This document shows positions 20,101 through 27,658 of a stretch of 36,090 nt of DNA, piece by piece. The stretch is from a virus: positions 1 through 36,090 of the IMG/VR virus record IMGVR_UViG_3300006916_000139; one strand, written 5' to 3'. Position numbers and translations under genes: made by a program. Below the pieces are notes generated by a model, which was not told where the DNA came from, ran no database searches, and saw only the letters and a program-made list of their open reading frames with translations. Each line of letters opens with the position of its first letter. The stretch's first letter is position 1.

Positions 20101-23100
20101 TTATTTACCTGAAGATATAACATACTATAATGCTAATACAGCATATCATTGGAAAGCCATAGTAAACTGGGAGACACCTGCTGGTCATCCTCGTCGAACT
20201 ATGTATCAAAGACCTGCTCATGGTAGACATTATGGTCAAATTTACACAATAACAGATGGAAGTAGTACTGGTAGTCAAGTGAATGGTGTAATGCCATTAA
20301 GACACACTCCGGCAGTTGGTTTCGGTATTACAATGGGTGCTGATACAGTATTCCATATGGATGGGGGTTTACATGCTGGTGGCTCTTGGTTAGATAATCA
20401 ACTTACATTTAATCCTGTCCATCCAAAGAAAAATACAAGAATTGTAGGTGGTAATTCTTCAACTACTTGGACTAGAGATAATCAAATTCATCCTACAGCA
20501 TTTAGAGTTGCAGGACCACTCACTGGTAGAATTTTAGACTATAGTGGTTCAGAAACAGTATCATCGTCTGATAGTAAATTAGAATATATTGTTGTTGATG
20601 CTACAAGATGTCAGAATGGTGAAGAATTAGCCACTGTTTTAGGTGCGGCAATTAACGCATTTCCGGGTGCTGGAGCACTTAAATCACTCGGAGGTACACA
20701 TATGCCTTCAATGGGTAATGCTATGCGTCAAGATAGATATGGGTGGGTTGATACTGGTGCTATTGGAACGTATGATACTACTAATAAATTTGTAGAAAGT
20801 GCAACTACCACTAACAGAGATTTGTTAGAAAATTTACCTGCATCCGGTTGGTTGAAATCTGCAATCGATACAGTTGATAATGCTAATAGTAATACACAAA
20901 GTGCTTGTTATCACGCTAAAGAAATTTTAGTTGTTGATGCTGCTGCTGGTACATTCAAGGCAAGGTTTAGATTAGCACAGCATAAAAAAGCGGCTGCTAA
21001 TGGTGCATTTGATGTTAATACAAGTCCTGATGGTAATTTGTTTGTTTGGTCTAAAGCGGGTACTATACGTTTTAACAATGAAGATGATTCAACTCGTGAC
21101 CACATGACACAAGTTCACTTTTCAGGTATTGTAGACGCTGTTGATAGAACAAAACCAATTGGTGCTGTTGGATGGGCTGGTGAAAGATATTCTTACCTTA
21201 ACAGTTTGAAAGTTGGAACAGAAGGTTATGGTGCTGGTTTAGGAGCACATCATTCGATGTTATCTTTTGCTCCATACGGCACTGCCAGTACAATGATTAC
21301 AACATTAAGTCAATTACCTCACACTTATCCTTTATTTGATACTCCTGAAAGTGTACCTCCTATCGATGGAGTTGTTGCTGATTTAGATAACTATTTAGAT
21401 AGTTTCTATTCTGGTGGTTTTAAGATTGCAGGTGCATCAACTAGAAGTTATAGTTTAATTCAAACTGATAGTGCTACTACTCATCATAACTATTCTAATA
21501 CCCCAATCAACTTTAACAAAACGAATGGTCAAACATCTTCTAGTGAAATATTACCTGACACTCTTTCACAACCTGTTGGCTTATATGGTAGTGCATTCTT
21601 AGTAGTAAGTTATGAATCTGAAAGTGCGTTAATTGCCAAATATGATAGAGATGGTATTACTGCTACTGGTGATTGGTTGCAAATACATGGTGTATCGTCA
21701 GATGCTATAACATATGCAGGTACTACTCTTTGGGATGAAAGATTTCACGGTCAAGACAGATTCATTGCACCAGCCAATGCAGGACCAAACGTAGAAGCGT
21801 TAATTGTACATGATATGGTAGTACCTAAATCTACAGCATTTGAATCAGATGTTACTTGGGTCGATACTCTATTCCCTACTGGTGCTACTAAACACATGCA
21901 TGGTTCTGTATCTAGTGATTTAGAATTAGAAAATGCAACTCCTGATAGGGCTAAAACTGGCGATTTAATATATGATTTAGATTATTCAGCAGGTTCTTAT
22001 AATTTAGAGCCTGAAACTGCTGGACCTGTTGAAAGTATAACAGTGAGTGCTACAGGTAGTGGGTATAGCACCGGCTTTGCTGCTACTACTGGTGGTAATG
22101 GTTCAGGTTGTAGAGTTAATGTAGTTAGTGTAAGTACAGGTGCTCTCAATAGTGTAACTCTTGCTAGTGCTGGTACTGGATATGAGGTTGGTGATGTTCT
22201 CACAGTTGCTGGAGGTTCAGGCGGTACAGTTACAGTCGGTAGAATAAATAATTTAGTTGAAAGAAATGTAGCATCACACCATCATACTACTAGTTATCAG
22301 GCAAATAAATCTGCTACCTATTGGATGGGCGATGTAAATGCATATCAAATCTATGAAAATTCTGCTATCAAGAATTTTAACACGGAAAATGTAGTATGGA
22401 AGAGAATGGATGGTGGTAACTTATCATTACCTGCAATTAATGCTCGTGGTTTAGGTGCTGTGCCTTTTATGACTAGAGTTGCAAGTAACACAGCATACAC
22501 TACGGGCGAGAAGATATTTGGTAATGTTAGATTTAGTTTTGAAACTACAAATAGTGCAATGTTGCCAATTTTACAGGCTCAAGAATTAAGTCATCCACAA
22601 CTTGCTGCTAGATATCCTTTGAAAGTAGAAAATGTTTTACAAATACCAAATGAAGAAATACAGTTTGATAGCATAAATGTATTAGATGATTCAGGTCAAG
22701 TTCATAAAATCGAAGGTGGTAGTCCTTTCGGTACTATAATTAGAGGTTACAGATTAATTGAAGATAGAACTACTAAAGGAACAGCACCTAGTTTGGCTAA
22801 TAGTGGTAAACCATCTAATCTCAAAATAACATTACCCAATCCTGATTCTATACCCGGTAATATAGTTGTCAGAAGTGGTTTTGACCCTATACAAGCGTAT
22901 CAAAATGAAACTTTTGGTTCTGGTGGTATGTTACATGCAGACTTAGGTGTATCAGCCCCTTCCTCTGATAACAAACTAGAACGCTTCTTTGATAACACAG
23001 TTAAAGGTCCAAGACAAGCACCAAATTATGAAAATCATAACTGGGAACACATTGACCCTCTAACTTACAAAAGTACATTAGACGGTTGGAAGAATGAATC

Positions 23101-26100
23101 TTTGCAAACTTCATATGAATTACACGATAAGACACTTTTCTTCCATGTAACTAAAATGGGTCATTCTCATACACATCGATATCCTACAGTGTATACTCAT
23201 ACTTCCGGTATAGAAACTGATACAGTATCCGTATCTAGTTGGAATGCAACAACTAACGCTTTAGTCATAGATGCTACACTGAATACTAACGTATTTAATG
23301 CAGGTTTTGGTACTAAAGAGGTAAAAGATAGTAGAAAGTTCTTAAGAGTGTATAATCCAACTACTGATGAAGGTGTTGTTTGTTCTTACACTTCACAAGG
23401 TAGCACAACACTTACCGTAGTAGGTGATGTAGACTTTGCTACGTTTATGGCTGGACAGACTGTAACTGACCTCAAAGTAGTTCCTTCTTACTATGTACCT
23501 GCTGGTAGTGCTAGATTCTTTGCTGCTCGTAGAATGCGTGACCATGCTGAAGTAAGCGGTAGTTCTCCTGATATGGCACATACTCAGTATACTGGTAATG
23601 AAACGGTAGCCTATAACAGATATAGTAAACCAGTACTCACGCCAATGCCTTATCCTAGAATGGGGCATCACTTTGTTACTCCAACAATGCCTATGCTGCC
23701 CGGTCACTGGTCACATCCAGCGTATCAAAGTCTTTACAAGAAACATCGTGCTCAACAAAGATTGCAGAAAAAATTCTTAGATAGTGCAACAATACAAGAT
23801 GTTTACGACACTGAAGAAAAGAAAACTAACACTACGTTAGTTGAAGATTTTATTAATCCCTTAGAATCAGAAATAAACTTTAGTGGAATAAATGCTGCCC
23901 CTAGTGGTCCTAGTGACATTCATGGAGGTGCATTCACTCTAATGTTTGAAACTGCTATCAAATACGATGGTTACGGTGTTTTAGCCTCTACAGGGTTAGG
24001 CGGAGATATCAATAAAGTAGGTGGACACACTGTTGTTTTAGAGGCAGCAGCATACTATACGTTAGGATATCATTTTCCTGACCCTGCTGAAGTAGGTGCA
24101 TATCAAATTATTATACAACCTAATCTACATGTCAACCAAATACGTGGTTACAGTGCTAACACACAATCTGTTGGTAAAGGTATGACATATCAACAAGTCA
24201 ATACAGTAGTCGGTATTGCTGACCATAGTTCACAAACAGGGGCTATAAGTTTGATTTTAGAAAAAGCCACTGATGCAGATGTAAGGGGTTGTGAAATTTT
24301 TATTAACGAAACAATGTTAGATGTAAGCCCGGATTATGGTAGTCAATTTACAAATATACCTCCTTTATTACTTTACAATCCATTTGGTGTTAACTTAAAT
24401 GAAACTCCTTCATTTACTAGACAAGGATTTCCTTATTCACCTATGTTTTCTGACGCTACACCTGCATATACTTTGAATATTCCATGGTGGACTATACTTT
24501 TTGATAATATAGATTATAATTCTAGTAATTATATTACAGATTTAGATGATTATAGTAATTATATAGGTATATCTCAATATGCACCTCATAATTATTATCA
24601 ATTTAGTAAAAGTACTTATGGGAGTATAGGAAATCAATTAACAATACAAGGATATCCTTCAATATATCCAAATATATATTCTCGTACTTTACAAAATATA
24701 TCTTTAATACCTCAATGTACTGTAATATCTTTTTCACAAGGTGATGGTACTATAACAGTAGATGATGCAAGCGTTTTACCTAGAACACCTCTTTTCGGTC
24801 AAAAATTAATATATCAGGCTGAAAATGGTGCTACATATATCAGAGAATATATTCGACGTTCTGGTGATGCTCGTGATGAAATTAATTTACCTAATACAAT
24901 ACATCTTAATGTTAATAATGATGCGTTTTGGGATAATTTATTTGCCGGTGCTGTTATTTCATTAACTACAACAGGCTCTCTTAACGACCCGTATACTCAT
25001 TTAATAGATAAGAAAAAGAATGTTTTTGCTCACTTTTTGCCGGATTTGATTAATGGTAGTCAGGATACTACATCTCTACATCTACCCGATGCTTTCCTTT
25101 GTAAATCACATCCAAACTTAGGTAGACCTTACACATATTTTTCTGATGATGATTCTAGGGCTTGGAATGGTAATGCTGTAGATGCTGCTATGTATAATTC
25201 TCTACCTGAACATTTTGAAACATTCCATTATTTCGCTGCATCCTATTCTATGAGTTATGGACCATTTTACATGGATATTAAGTCTCCCAACACTACTAAA
25301 GATGGGTCTGTAACGTATAATAGCGATAATACCGATGTTGGTGATGATGGTGGCAATATCACTTATCATAGATTATGGCCGTGTGGTAGTCGTGGAGGTC
25401 CACAAGCAAGTAGTTTAGATGAATACATGATTGCTGTTTTATCATGGCACTATCCCGGCGAACATGGTAGTTTAGATTTCAATATTAGCGATAAAGGGTA
25501 TGATAGTAGCAGTAGTGGTAGTTATACTGACAGTTCAACAAAAGGTCTTAGATTAGGTTGGGAGGGAGGTACAGGTGCTAGAAGTAGTACTGAAAGACGA
25601 AGTTACGGTTATAGAATAGCGTTAAGACAGGCTTTAAACAAACCTAGATGGGGAATTCATAGTCTTAGATACTTTTCAGAGATTGCATCTGGGTCATCTG
25701 CAAGTGGTAATGCAGTGTTAACAACTGATTATCACTCCGGTCCACTTGTACAAGAATTCAAGTATGGTGTAATGAATGATGCACCTACTTGGATTTACGG
25801 TGGTGGAGGCTCAGATACCTCTAATGTGGGTGCTTTAGGGCAAACCTATGTAGGTGTAATGGAAACTGCTACTAACTTTACAGGTATGTTAGGAATAGAT
25901 AAACCTGAGAATCTTGTTCGCTATAGTGATGGTCGCAGAATGACAAGACCATACGGTGCTCCTGTGCGTACTATACGCAATCCTGCTGGTACTCGTAGGG
26001 ATTGGTGGGGTGATGGCGAAGGAAAGGGCATAGAACGCCTCTCTAAAGCCTCTGAGTACTATCTGATAGATTGGTGGGCAAACGAGCGTGGAGAGGACGT

Positions 26101-27658
26101 TAGACGTGCTCCTGTGCGTGGATTTGGTATTAGACCAGCGTGGGATTGTGGTGATGCCTACGAATATGATAGAACTAACAACAGAAGTCCGTATGATAGA
26201 GTTTGGAACAATGGTAAACCTATCTTTAACATGAAGGGTATAGTTAACCTTAGTACTGGTGCGGTTAGTATTAGTTCAGGTTACACTATTCCAAGATTTG
26301 GCGGTACTGATAATGATGCTAATCTAAACGGTAATGACAATGATTTAGTTGATGTATTTGCACCTACACATGCTATGAGGATTGGTGATATGGGTAATGG
26401 TAGAGGGGTAAGGTATCCTACTCACTTCAATGAAGACATTCTTACAGCACTTTCAGCACCTGTAGAAAAGACTGGTATGGTACTAAGTACACATACAGCA
26501 GAACCTCTATTCGGTAAAGGGTTGTTACGCCCCCGTAACGCTGTACTGCAAGCCGATGAACTACCTAGAGGAATCAGTGATACGCTAGATATTTCAGACG
26601 ATGGATTGCTAAAACCGGAGGCTACAGTAAGTCCAAGGACAGAAAAAATTGTAGGAACATCCGTTCATGTGGATGCAATATCAAGAAGTAGCCCTAGAAT
26701 CGGTGTAGATGGCGATATTTTAAGTGGTGTTGAAACGAATCATATTGTTATTAATACAGAGGCTCACAGTCTACATACAGACAGGAATATTGGTCAAAGA
26801 ATCGTGCTTGAAGGGGCTTTACAGCCCGATATTGGGAATGGTAACACTTTATCCTTAACTGATTTAAATTTAACAACTATATCTTTTGCACGTCAAAGTC
26901 GTGGTGCTCCTATAAATTCTGCATTAAGATTCACTCATACACAACCATTTAGACCGTATGGTGGCGTTTATATTATGGAAAGTAAAGTACATGCAGGATT
27001 GTTTGATGATACAGGATGGGGTAGAAATAATTTAGCAGGTGTAGAAAAAACTACTAACCCATATCAAAATAGTACTTTAAAATTAAATACAAAACGTAAT
27101 AACCAAAATGATAAAAGTGTTAAATTTATGTTAAAAAGTATAAAACTATTAGATAATAAACATATACAATTATTTAGATTAAATAATGATTTACATAGTA
27201 GTTCTCCACAATATGCATTAAATTATTTATATTCTACAAGTGCTGGAAAATATGGTTTATTTAATTACGAAGTACCTACTACAAGTGCAAATACACCTTA
27301 TGCAACTGGTATAGTACCAAATACTAATGGTCCATATCATCCGGTATTTTTGTTTGATAGTACAGGTTCTAATTTTGAAATACCCGATTGTTTTGGTCCT
27401 AAATTATTAGGTTCTAGTGTAAGTGGTTTTGATAACACTTCTTTAAGTGAAGCGGTAACAAGACTTGTTATTAGTGAAAATACTTTACAACACCATCGTT
27501 CAGATGCTGCTAGAAGGAGGCAAGAATTAGATACTGATGATGCTGTGACTGGTTTAGATTTCACAGTAAAACCTAGATTTAGTCAGTCTTTACACCCTAA
27601 AGGACATAAAGGAGATGTAACTTTTGGTACAAGTGACCACAGTGGAGATGGTGCTTAA
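11105..27658 (+). CDS. Giant tail-tip / adhesin protein of about 5,517 residues with N-terminal LamG lectin domain
   Basis: A single uninterrupted frame of 5,517 codons (near 600 kDa). Residues about 8-240 form a LamG/concanavalin-A-like lectin domain. A module at about 3640-3715 has paired Gly-Tyr turns (GSGYSTG, GTGYEVGD). The rest is rich in Asn, Ser, Thr, Tyr, Gly and Trp, looks beta-rich, and has few cysteines, no signal peptide and no membrane segment. ATG 11105, one base after the previous stop, is chosen over the upstream in-frame ATG 11039, which lies inside the distal-tail gene. No GGTGA precedes either, so coupled translation is likely. The flanking distal-tail and hub-like genes imply a tail-tip or host-binding role. 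Base composition changes sharply near the 3' end. Most of the protein is unlike anything I recognise. Confidence 0.7.
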   Translation: MPVISTTNHAFFFDGVTDSIIIPQGNSSTDNTSRGLFNSNPNSGSDNILSLTDEITIEAWVVPDCGGVIVEKENCFSLSLGNVDTPGPAVFNLNLLDTEKNEIETIQLTTAYLTSNGYDGTIFPPSTFTGIHDSYNRFNSSYDDATTLNINHRPLMHVIATFNSKKVQLYINGILMAEQTLYNDKFILLKNNNPIFVGGKGGKFRGIMEAIHLCTSFTNDMVQGEVPTVKDDTLLLFRFEEPIAPIESVYPLNLSASADSTTIYLSTTNAASLATELTGSSQTSGTIDFTISPYSSGNYTITQSTKTATTSHSVPHVPYNLLLNPNGINLDTLKPSQKPPERVRLESINIDTGALTISSIHLDFATNSNGKRGLLHAYSELDKPKFIVLGADLLIDSGTSRPYQPPHFSSQAIDRTGQMVIDESDLENHGFVFSSNMATTVNDTDNPFAALWPTTLDEGYQIGHSGRHIKNHVKGHTFLRMLPRAEREIIDLKGGGQVDLVDVVYDNTREGIKDQIPVNSEVDVYRDAGTYDIKNVINSSTVTAVYNDFQDVTVSDGKEKLIALGGTTFDYRPFMLKGQVPTYGTTPDANTRKHHLRPSKESRVALLHIPLLRSTYNHAPFIEVHYNAIDLTGASMNSYDGSTRVNTAQPLLMVEKTVPASNTAFVNGDTTAYLYDIIVSQISSLGSLTLYSPGGYVEFDSLESDNVFAVNELVGDNSEGYDADDDLDESYTPANFTPYAQGLVGNSPPKIVLESSSQNESHPSIFNKVYFPKIETSKNLTTSSNITRIEPEVNVGSPSDGQFDTGVSGVSSSIHEFFDVIDNIMDVDNPSVADMALIIQPCDRTRTNQLAHIKHALDDSNDVNQMSLLYLLNRAVIRGIKETNDEDGSFTIIECEGIFTPFVSQSIDFKGKGSPDSHIVKEIEPNAPVVTVTLGGPGQGAVDTKPTYDESKLSRLPFSSRRSYSVRADYLNTTSGGSITVSPLNNHSNDMKSWGTYGFPKVGYVYFEDGSKARYQSKSGNTFTFQSGAADIGSGYYVAHDGTEFTFIKRLLRYIGYISNSDSTILQINRTLYSEPDFGDESLIDNGSTVNDRMFQKMNGVNHDYQLGTQFASTRALAEIPFFDNQFFGKHVGPNNSFKIHLDATMTAHSYNPSPVGKRPIDLPPADREVESAYSFGDNNPFTSTVIESLSGNNLVVKDINIFPTPEVAVSYQQITNDTTSRYRKVFLPSGDWAFYSAITENTKTLTLVYPSANFRQNAIAGTPVTVGGPNTNDGAIVLASDSFTPSSEYEDRSNTYYDSASVKTQGGNVDYGMRQYVSAVEFKEGPETNPHAEKIQTKRASAVIGSVNVIGTTATRGSILEITLSDEDMELFPDIGIDNLSDLVTGTGETFYEVQCVHPSSKKLLKFHYYGTLNKYNNFDITVGNSGFTVQGDNTSIILYYYEGFTTAQALAGNNTYPDFSVLAGEKMTLVGKRRRVFYDNFVSTKSSITKNIASNVHEKMGIFNELVANVKIDTNIAITAYSTTNKTVTVNPVDDVGLFDLSGLNVRKGDVLFAYKTSSTEERYATIGTVDSIAVHSDSSVVITLSDSDLKAIANVTDYKLGVGCDDFDDVDAILNKTWVNPYASGGLRNGDTIWGNMSYNNPHATEGLFFKSRGVLNEAQVWTGFNNGEGNLNSNPRDSIPLENFLIGNTCLETARNFAQHVNKTIEENYKSLGLTAAEAPTVAYVDPYLSNEGHARVLLYDVAHDREFIAFQDLHMQVQSELQTTHIGWNRYVVKDTDTTRTDLHSYLASYNGSSPSAWTTQIDVTNGYPSQNRFIRSTQQSKFIESAYAHDLPNKQAYNLTSNYISSTNTTPKYNRYSRLYGKGHGHFVHTEYSLQGASSGYTFSNSLPPQTTSHVSISKIADDYHKLSRRKGNDFISQLIKIRNATTACSFRDPSTFFDTPDGTRVIPAFLSLKGIRSETLSLDNHEESRLQHLPQWKDMGFVRRLSIDAGSIGLKTRNSLEAAEEIVRTINQYAALNARLSDGSSAHDPSPFWDTKQSFSSAQKGTHMGYLRAHIGRAVTDRNGVNGWTVVIHSTVPGASGRNFCVWLDNSQGQTEYQPEFIIGHGGRWRNFWALPEDIQGENMHPAPMPLNKHGRPFAPITTLQQYLEDENEENVIAVTDYGTDEEHTIQSVSDVISGQMHNTSIPKSFESEGSPSTLIQGLRTGKSAIARVNFGGLVATGVPGFTDVAGKWGYGTFSTEDKARYGNNVASSYSSHVSNAEKIKLAKGESKRDLYGFRFEDHLGNNYGVRFIYRERENTRGGRESFVKKTEDLPSTISQEICVFFNDKDVSQGGFTIGKNMSGSGDATGMLDTGDATNPVIETWTGNLWNAVNAPEATVRVNVTENTSESKLQIVGLEPFDASFTTDGKLNYLGFPKNGGLLQISDIDGTGNANVGKVFHYTHQDGSYFYGITPSVADWNITNDPYIISPVLNRTTLVTDELMAAVTAAAINATSPTTFDCTHMYTTDGKTFGEWGVKPDSIVITPFSNDGKYLSESFSASVHPDLGIQAAHLEFGEQKSISIDLNVDDDNLEGVISIATPNHIVTDAKLDLGKKVDCGYIPRTLLQIVTKSKGRHTNTPTPVFVNSTNNPVDTTAWKNNLNGVTFTRSSGDHILPKIDSPQFRFDSNSSWGSQRLDGVTNAELWNFLIPSDSSTASGMKAFGEKKRAYFVDDSAPFLVCSMIVQSQQGADSEKKLIFNTNTGINLPSSAPGNSQILTLFGDERAREFAGLRTLGSVFSEPITFFKGGKSSPDHSVPVFFGGGFTGVTLDVNDGTTNDYSSFYTHPYASGPTGTAGIQNANEISTSFAMLDCNAMFAFFPGTPLCNQHRGSLMPPFFNQDNMLTPDLDRGGTSYTRGVVKAKPIPLVMRFAHPTARYEDHRDGTDNKTTYMIFGPGQAFPFTGVHDSTGTENVNEPFSGRIITSGNTWSRVPRFTGNKQAFPNHITNTDGDYLPEDITYYNANTAYHWKAIVNWETPAGHPRRTMYQRPAHGRHYGQIYTITDGSSTGSQVNGVMPLRHTPAVGFGITMGADTVFHMDGGLHAGGSWLDNQLTFNPVHPKKNTRIVGGNSSTTWTRDNQIHPTAFRVAGPLTGRILDYSGSETVSSSDSKLEYIVVDATRCQNGEELATVLGAAINAFPGAGALKSLGGTHMPSMGNAMRQDRYGWVDTGAIGTYDTTNKFVESATTTNRDLLENLPASGWLKSAIDTVDNANSNTQSACYHAKEILVVDAAAGTFKARFRLAQHKKAAANGAFDVNTSPDGNLFVWSKAGTIRFNNEDDSTRDHMTQVHFSGIVDAVDRTKPIGAVGWAGERYSYLNSLKVGTEGYGAGLGAHHSMLSFAPYGTASTMITTLSQLPHTYPLFDTPESVPPIDGVVADLDNYLDSFYSGGFKIAGASTRSYSLIQTDSATTHHNYSNTPINFNKTNGQTSSSEILPDTLSQPVGLYGSAFLVVSYESESALIAKYDRDGITATGDWLQIHGVSSDAITYAGTTLWDERFHGQDRFIAPANAGPNVEALIVHDMVVPKSTAFESDVTWVDTLFPTGATKHMHGSVSSDLELENATPDRAKTGDLIYDLDYSAGSYNLEPETAGPVESITVSATGSGYSTGFAATTGGNGSGCRVNVVSVSTGALNSVTLASAGTGYEVGDVLTVAGGSGGTVTVGRINNLVERNVASHHHTTSYQANKSATYWMGDVNAYQIYENSAIKNFNTENVVWKRMDGGNLSLPAINARGLGAVPFMTRVASNTAYTTGEKIFGNVRFSFETTNSAMLPILQAQELSHPQLAARYPLKVENVLQIPNEEIQFDSINVLDDSGQVHKIEGGSPFGTIIRGYRLIEDRTTKGTAPSLANSGKPSNLKITLPNPDSIPGNIVVRSGFDPIQAYQNETFGSGGMLHADLGVSAPSSDNKLERFFDNTVKGPRQAPNYENHNWEHIDPLTYKSTLDGWKNESLQTSYELHDKTLFFHVTKMGHSHTHRYPTVYTHTSGIETDTVSVSSWNATTNALVIDATLNTNVFNAGFGTKEVKDSRKFLRVYNPTTDEGVVCSYTSQGSTTLTVVGDVDFATFMAGQTVTDLKVVPSYYVPAGSARFFAARRMRDHAEVSGSSPDMAHTQYTGNETVAYNRYSKPVLTPMPYPRMGHHFVTPTMPMLPGHWSHPAYQSLYKKHRAQQRLQKKFLDSATIQDVYDTEEKKTNTTLVEDFINPLESEINFSGINAAPSGPSDIHGGAFTLMFETAIKYDGYGVLASTGLGGDINKVGGHTVVLEAAAYYTLGYHFPDPAEVGAYQIIIQPNLHVNQIRGYSANTQSVGKGMTYQQVNTVVGIADHSSQTGAISLILEKATDADVRGCEIFINETMLDVSPDYGSQFTNIPPLLLYNPFGVNLNETPSFTRQGFPYSPMFSDATPAYTLNIPWWTILFDNIDYNSSNYITDLDDYSNYIGISQYAPHNYYQFSKSTYGSIGNQLTIQGYPSIYPNIYSRTLQNISLIPQCTVISFSQGDGTITVDDASVLPRTPLFGQKLIYQAENGATYIREYIRRSGDARDEINLPNTIHLNVNNDAFWDNLFAGAVISLTTTGSLNDPYTHLIDKKKNVFAHFLPDLINGSQDTTSLHLPDAFLCKSHPNLGRPYTYFSDDDSRAWNGNAVDAAMYNSLPEHFETFHYFAASYSMSYGPFYMDIKSPNTTKDGSVTYNSDNTDVGDDGGNITYHRLWPCGSRGGPQASSLDEYMIAVLSWHYPGEHGSLDFNISDKGYDSSSSGSYTDSSTKGLRLGWEGGTGARSSTERRSYGYRIALRQALNKPRWGIHSLRYFSEIASGSSASGNAVLTTDYHSGPLVQEFKYGVMNDAPTWIYGGGGSDTSNVGALGQTYVGVMETATNFTGMLGIDKPENLVRYSDGRRMTRPYGAPVRTIRNPAGTRRDWWGDGEGKGIERLSKASEYYLIDWWANERGEDVRRAPVRGFGIRPAWDCGDAYEYDRTNNRSPYDRVWNNGKPIFNMKGIVNLSTGAVSISSGYTIPRFGGTDNDANLNGNDNDLVDVFAPTHAMRIGDMGNGRGVRYPTHFNEDILTALSAPVEKTGMVLSTHTAEPLFGKGLLRPRNAVLQADELPRGISDTLDISDDGLLKPEATVSPRTEKIVGTSVHVDAISRSSPRIGVDGDILSGVETNHIVINTEAHSLHTDRNIGQRIVLEGALQPDIGNGNTLSLTDLNLTTISFARQSRGAPINSALRFTHTQPFRPYGGVYIMESKVHAGLFDDTGWGRNNLAGVEKTTNPYQNSTLKLNTKRNNQNDKSVKFMLKSIKLLDNKHIQLFRLNNDLHSSSPQYALNYLYSTSAGKYGLFNYEVPTTSANTPYATGIVPNTNGPYHPVFLFDSTGSNFEIPDCFGPKLLGSSVSGFDNTSLSEAVTRLVISENTLQHHRSDAARRRQELDTDDAVTGLDFTVKPRFSQSLHPKGHKGDVTFGTSDHSGDGA
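11126..11835 (+). other. LamG / concanavalin-A-like lectin domain in the giant protein
   Basis: Residues about 8-240 of the giant protein show the hallmarks of the LamG_3 jelly roll in order: HAFFFDGVTDSIIIP at the start, ITIEAWV at about 54, HVIATFNSKKVQLYINGILM at about 157, and FVGGKGGKFRGIMEAIHL at about 196. The closing strand is LLLFRFEE. Such domains bind glycans, so a role in attaching to host surface sugars is likely by family but not shown here. Confidence 0.75.
24440..24770 (+). other. AT-rich, Tyr/Asn/Ser-rich insert-like block within the giant gene
   Basis: The coding DNA here uses almost only A/T-ending codons with many TAT, AAT and ATA. The protein (about residues 4445-4555) is dense in Tyr, Asn, Ser and Ile, for example YNSSNYITDLDDYSNYIGIS. 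Flanking DNA is less AT-rich and uses mixed codons. The frame is kept throughout. This pattern suggests a separately acquired or fast-changing segment, possibly exposed on the virion. Confidence 0.45.
25900..26820 (+). other. GC-richer, CGN-arginine block within the giant gene
   Basis: Arginine is often coded by CGT or CGC here, whereas AGA dominates in most of the gene. I count nine CGN and five AGR codons in the first roughly 80 codons. The protein (about residues 4932-5240) is Arg-, Trp-, Gly- and Asp-rich, with RRDWWGDGEGKGIERLSKAS and YYLIDWWANERGED. It may be a conserved module of different origin from its surroundings. Confidence 0.45.
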
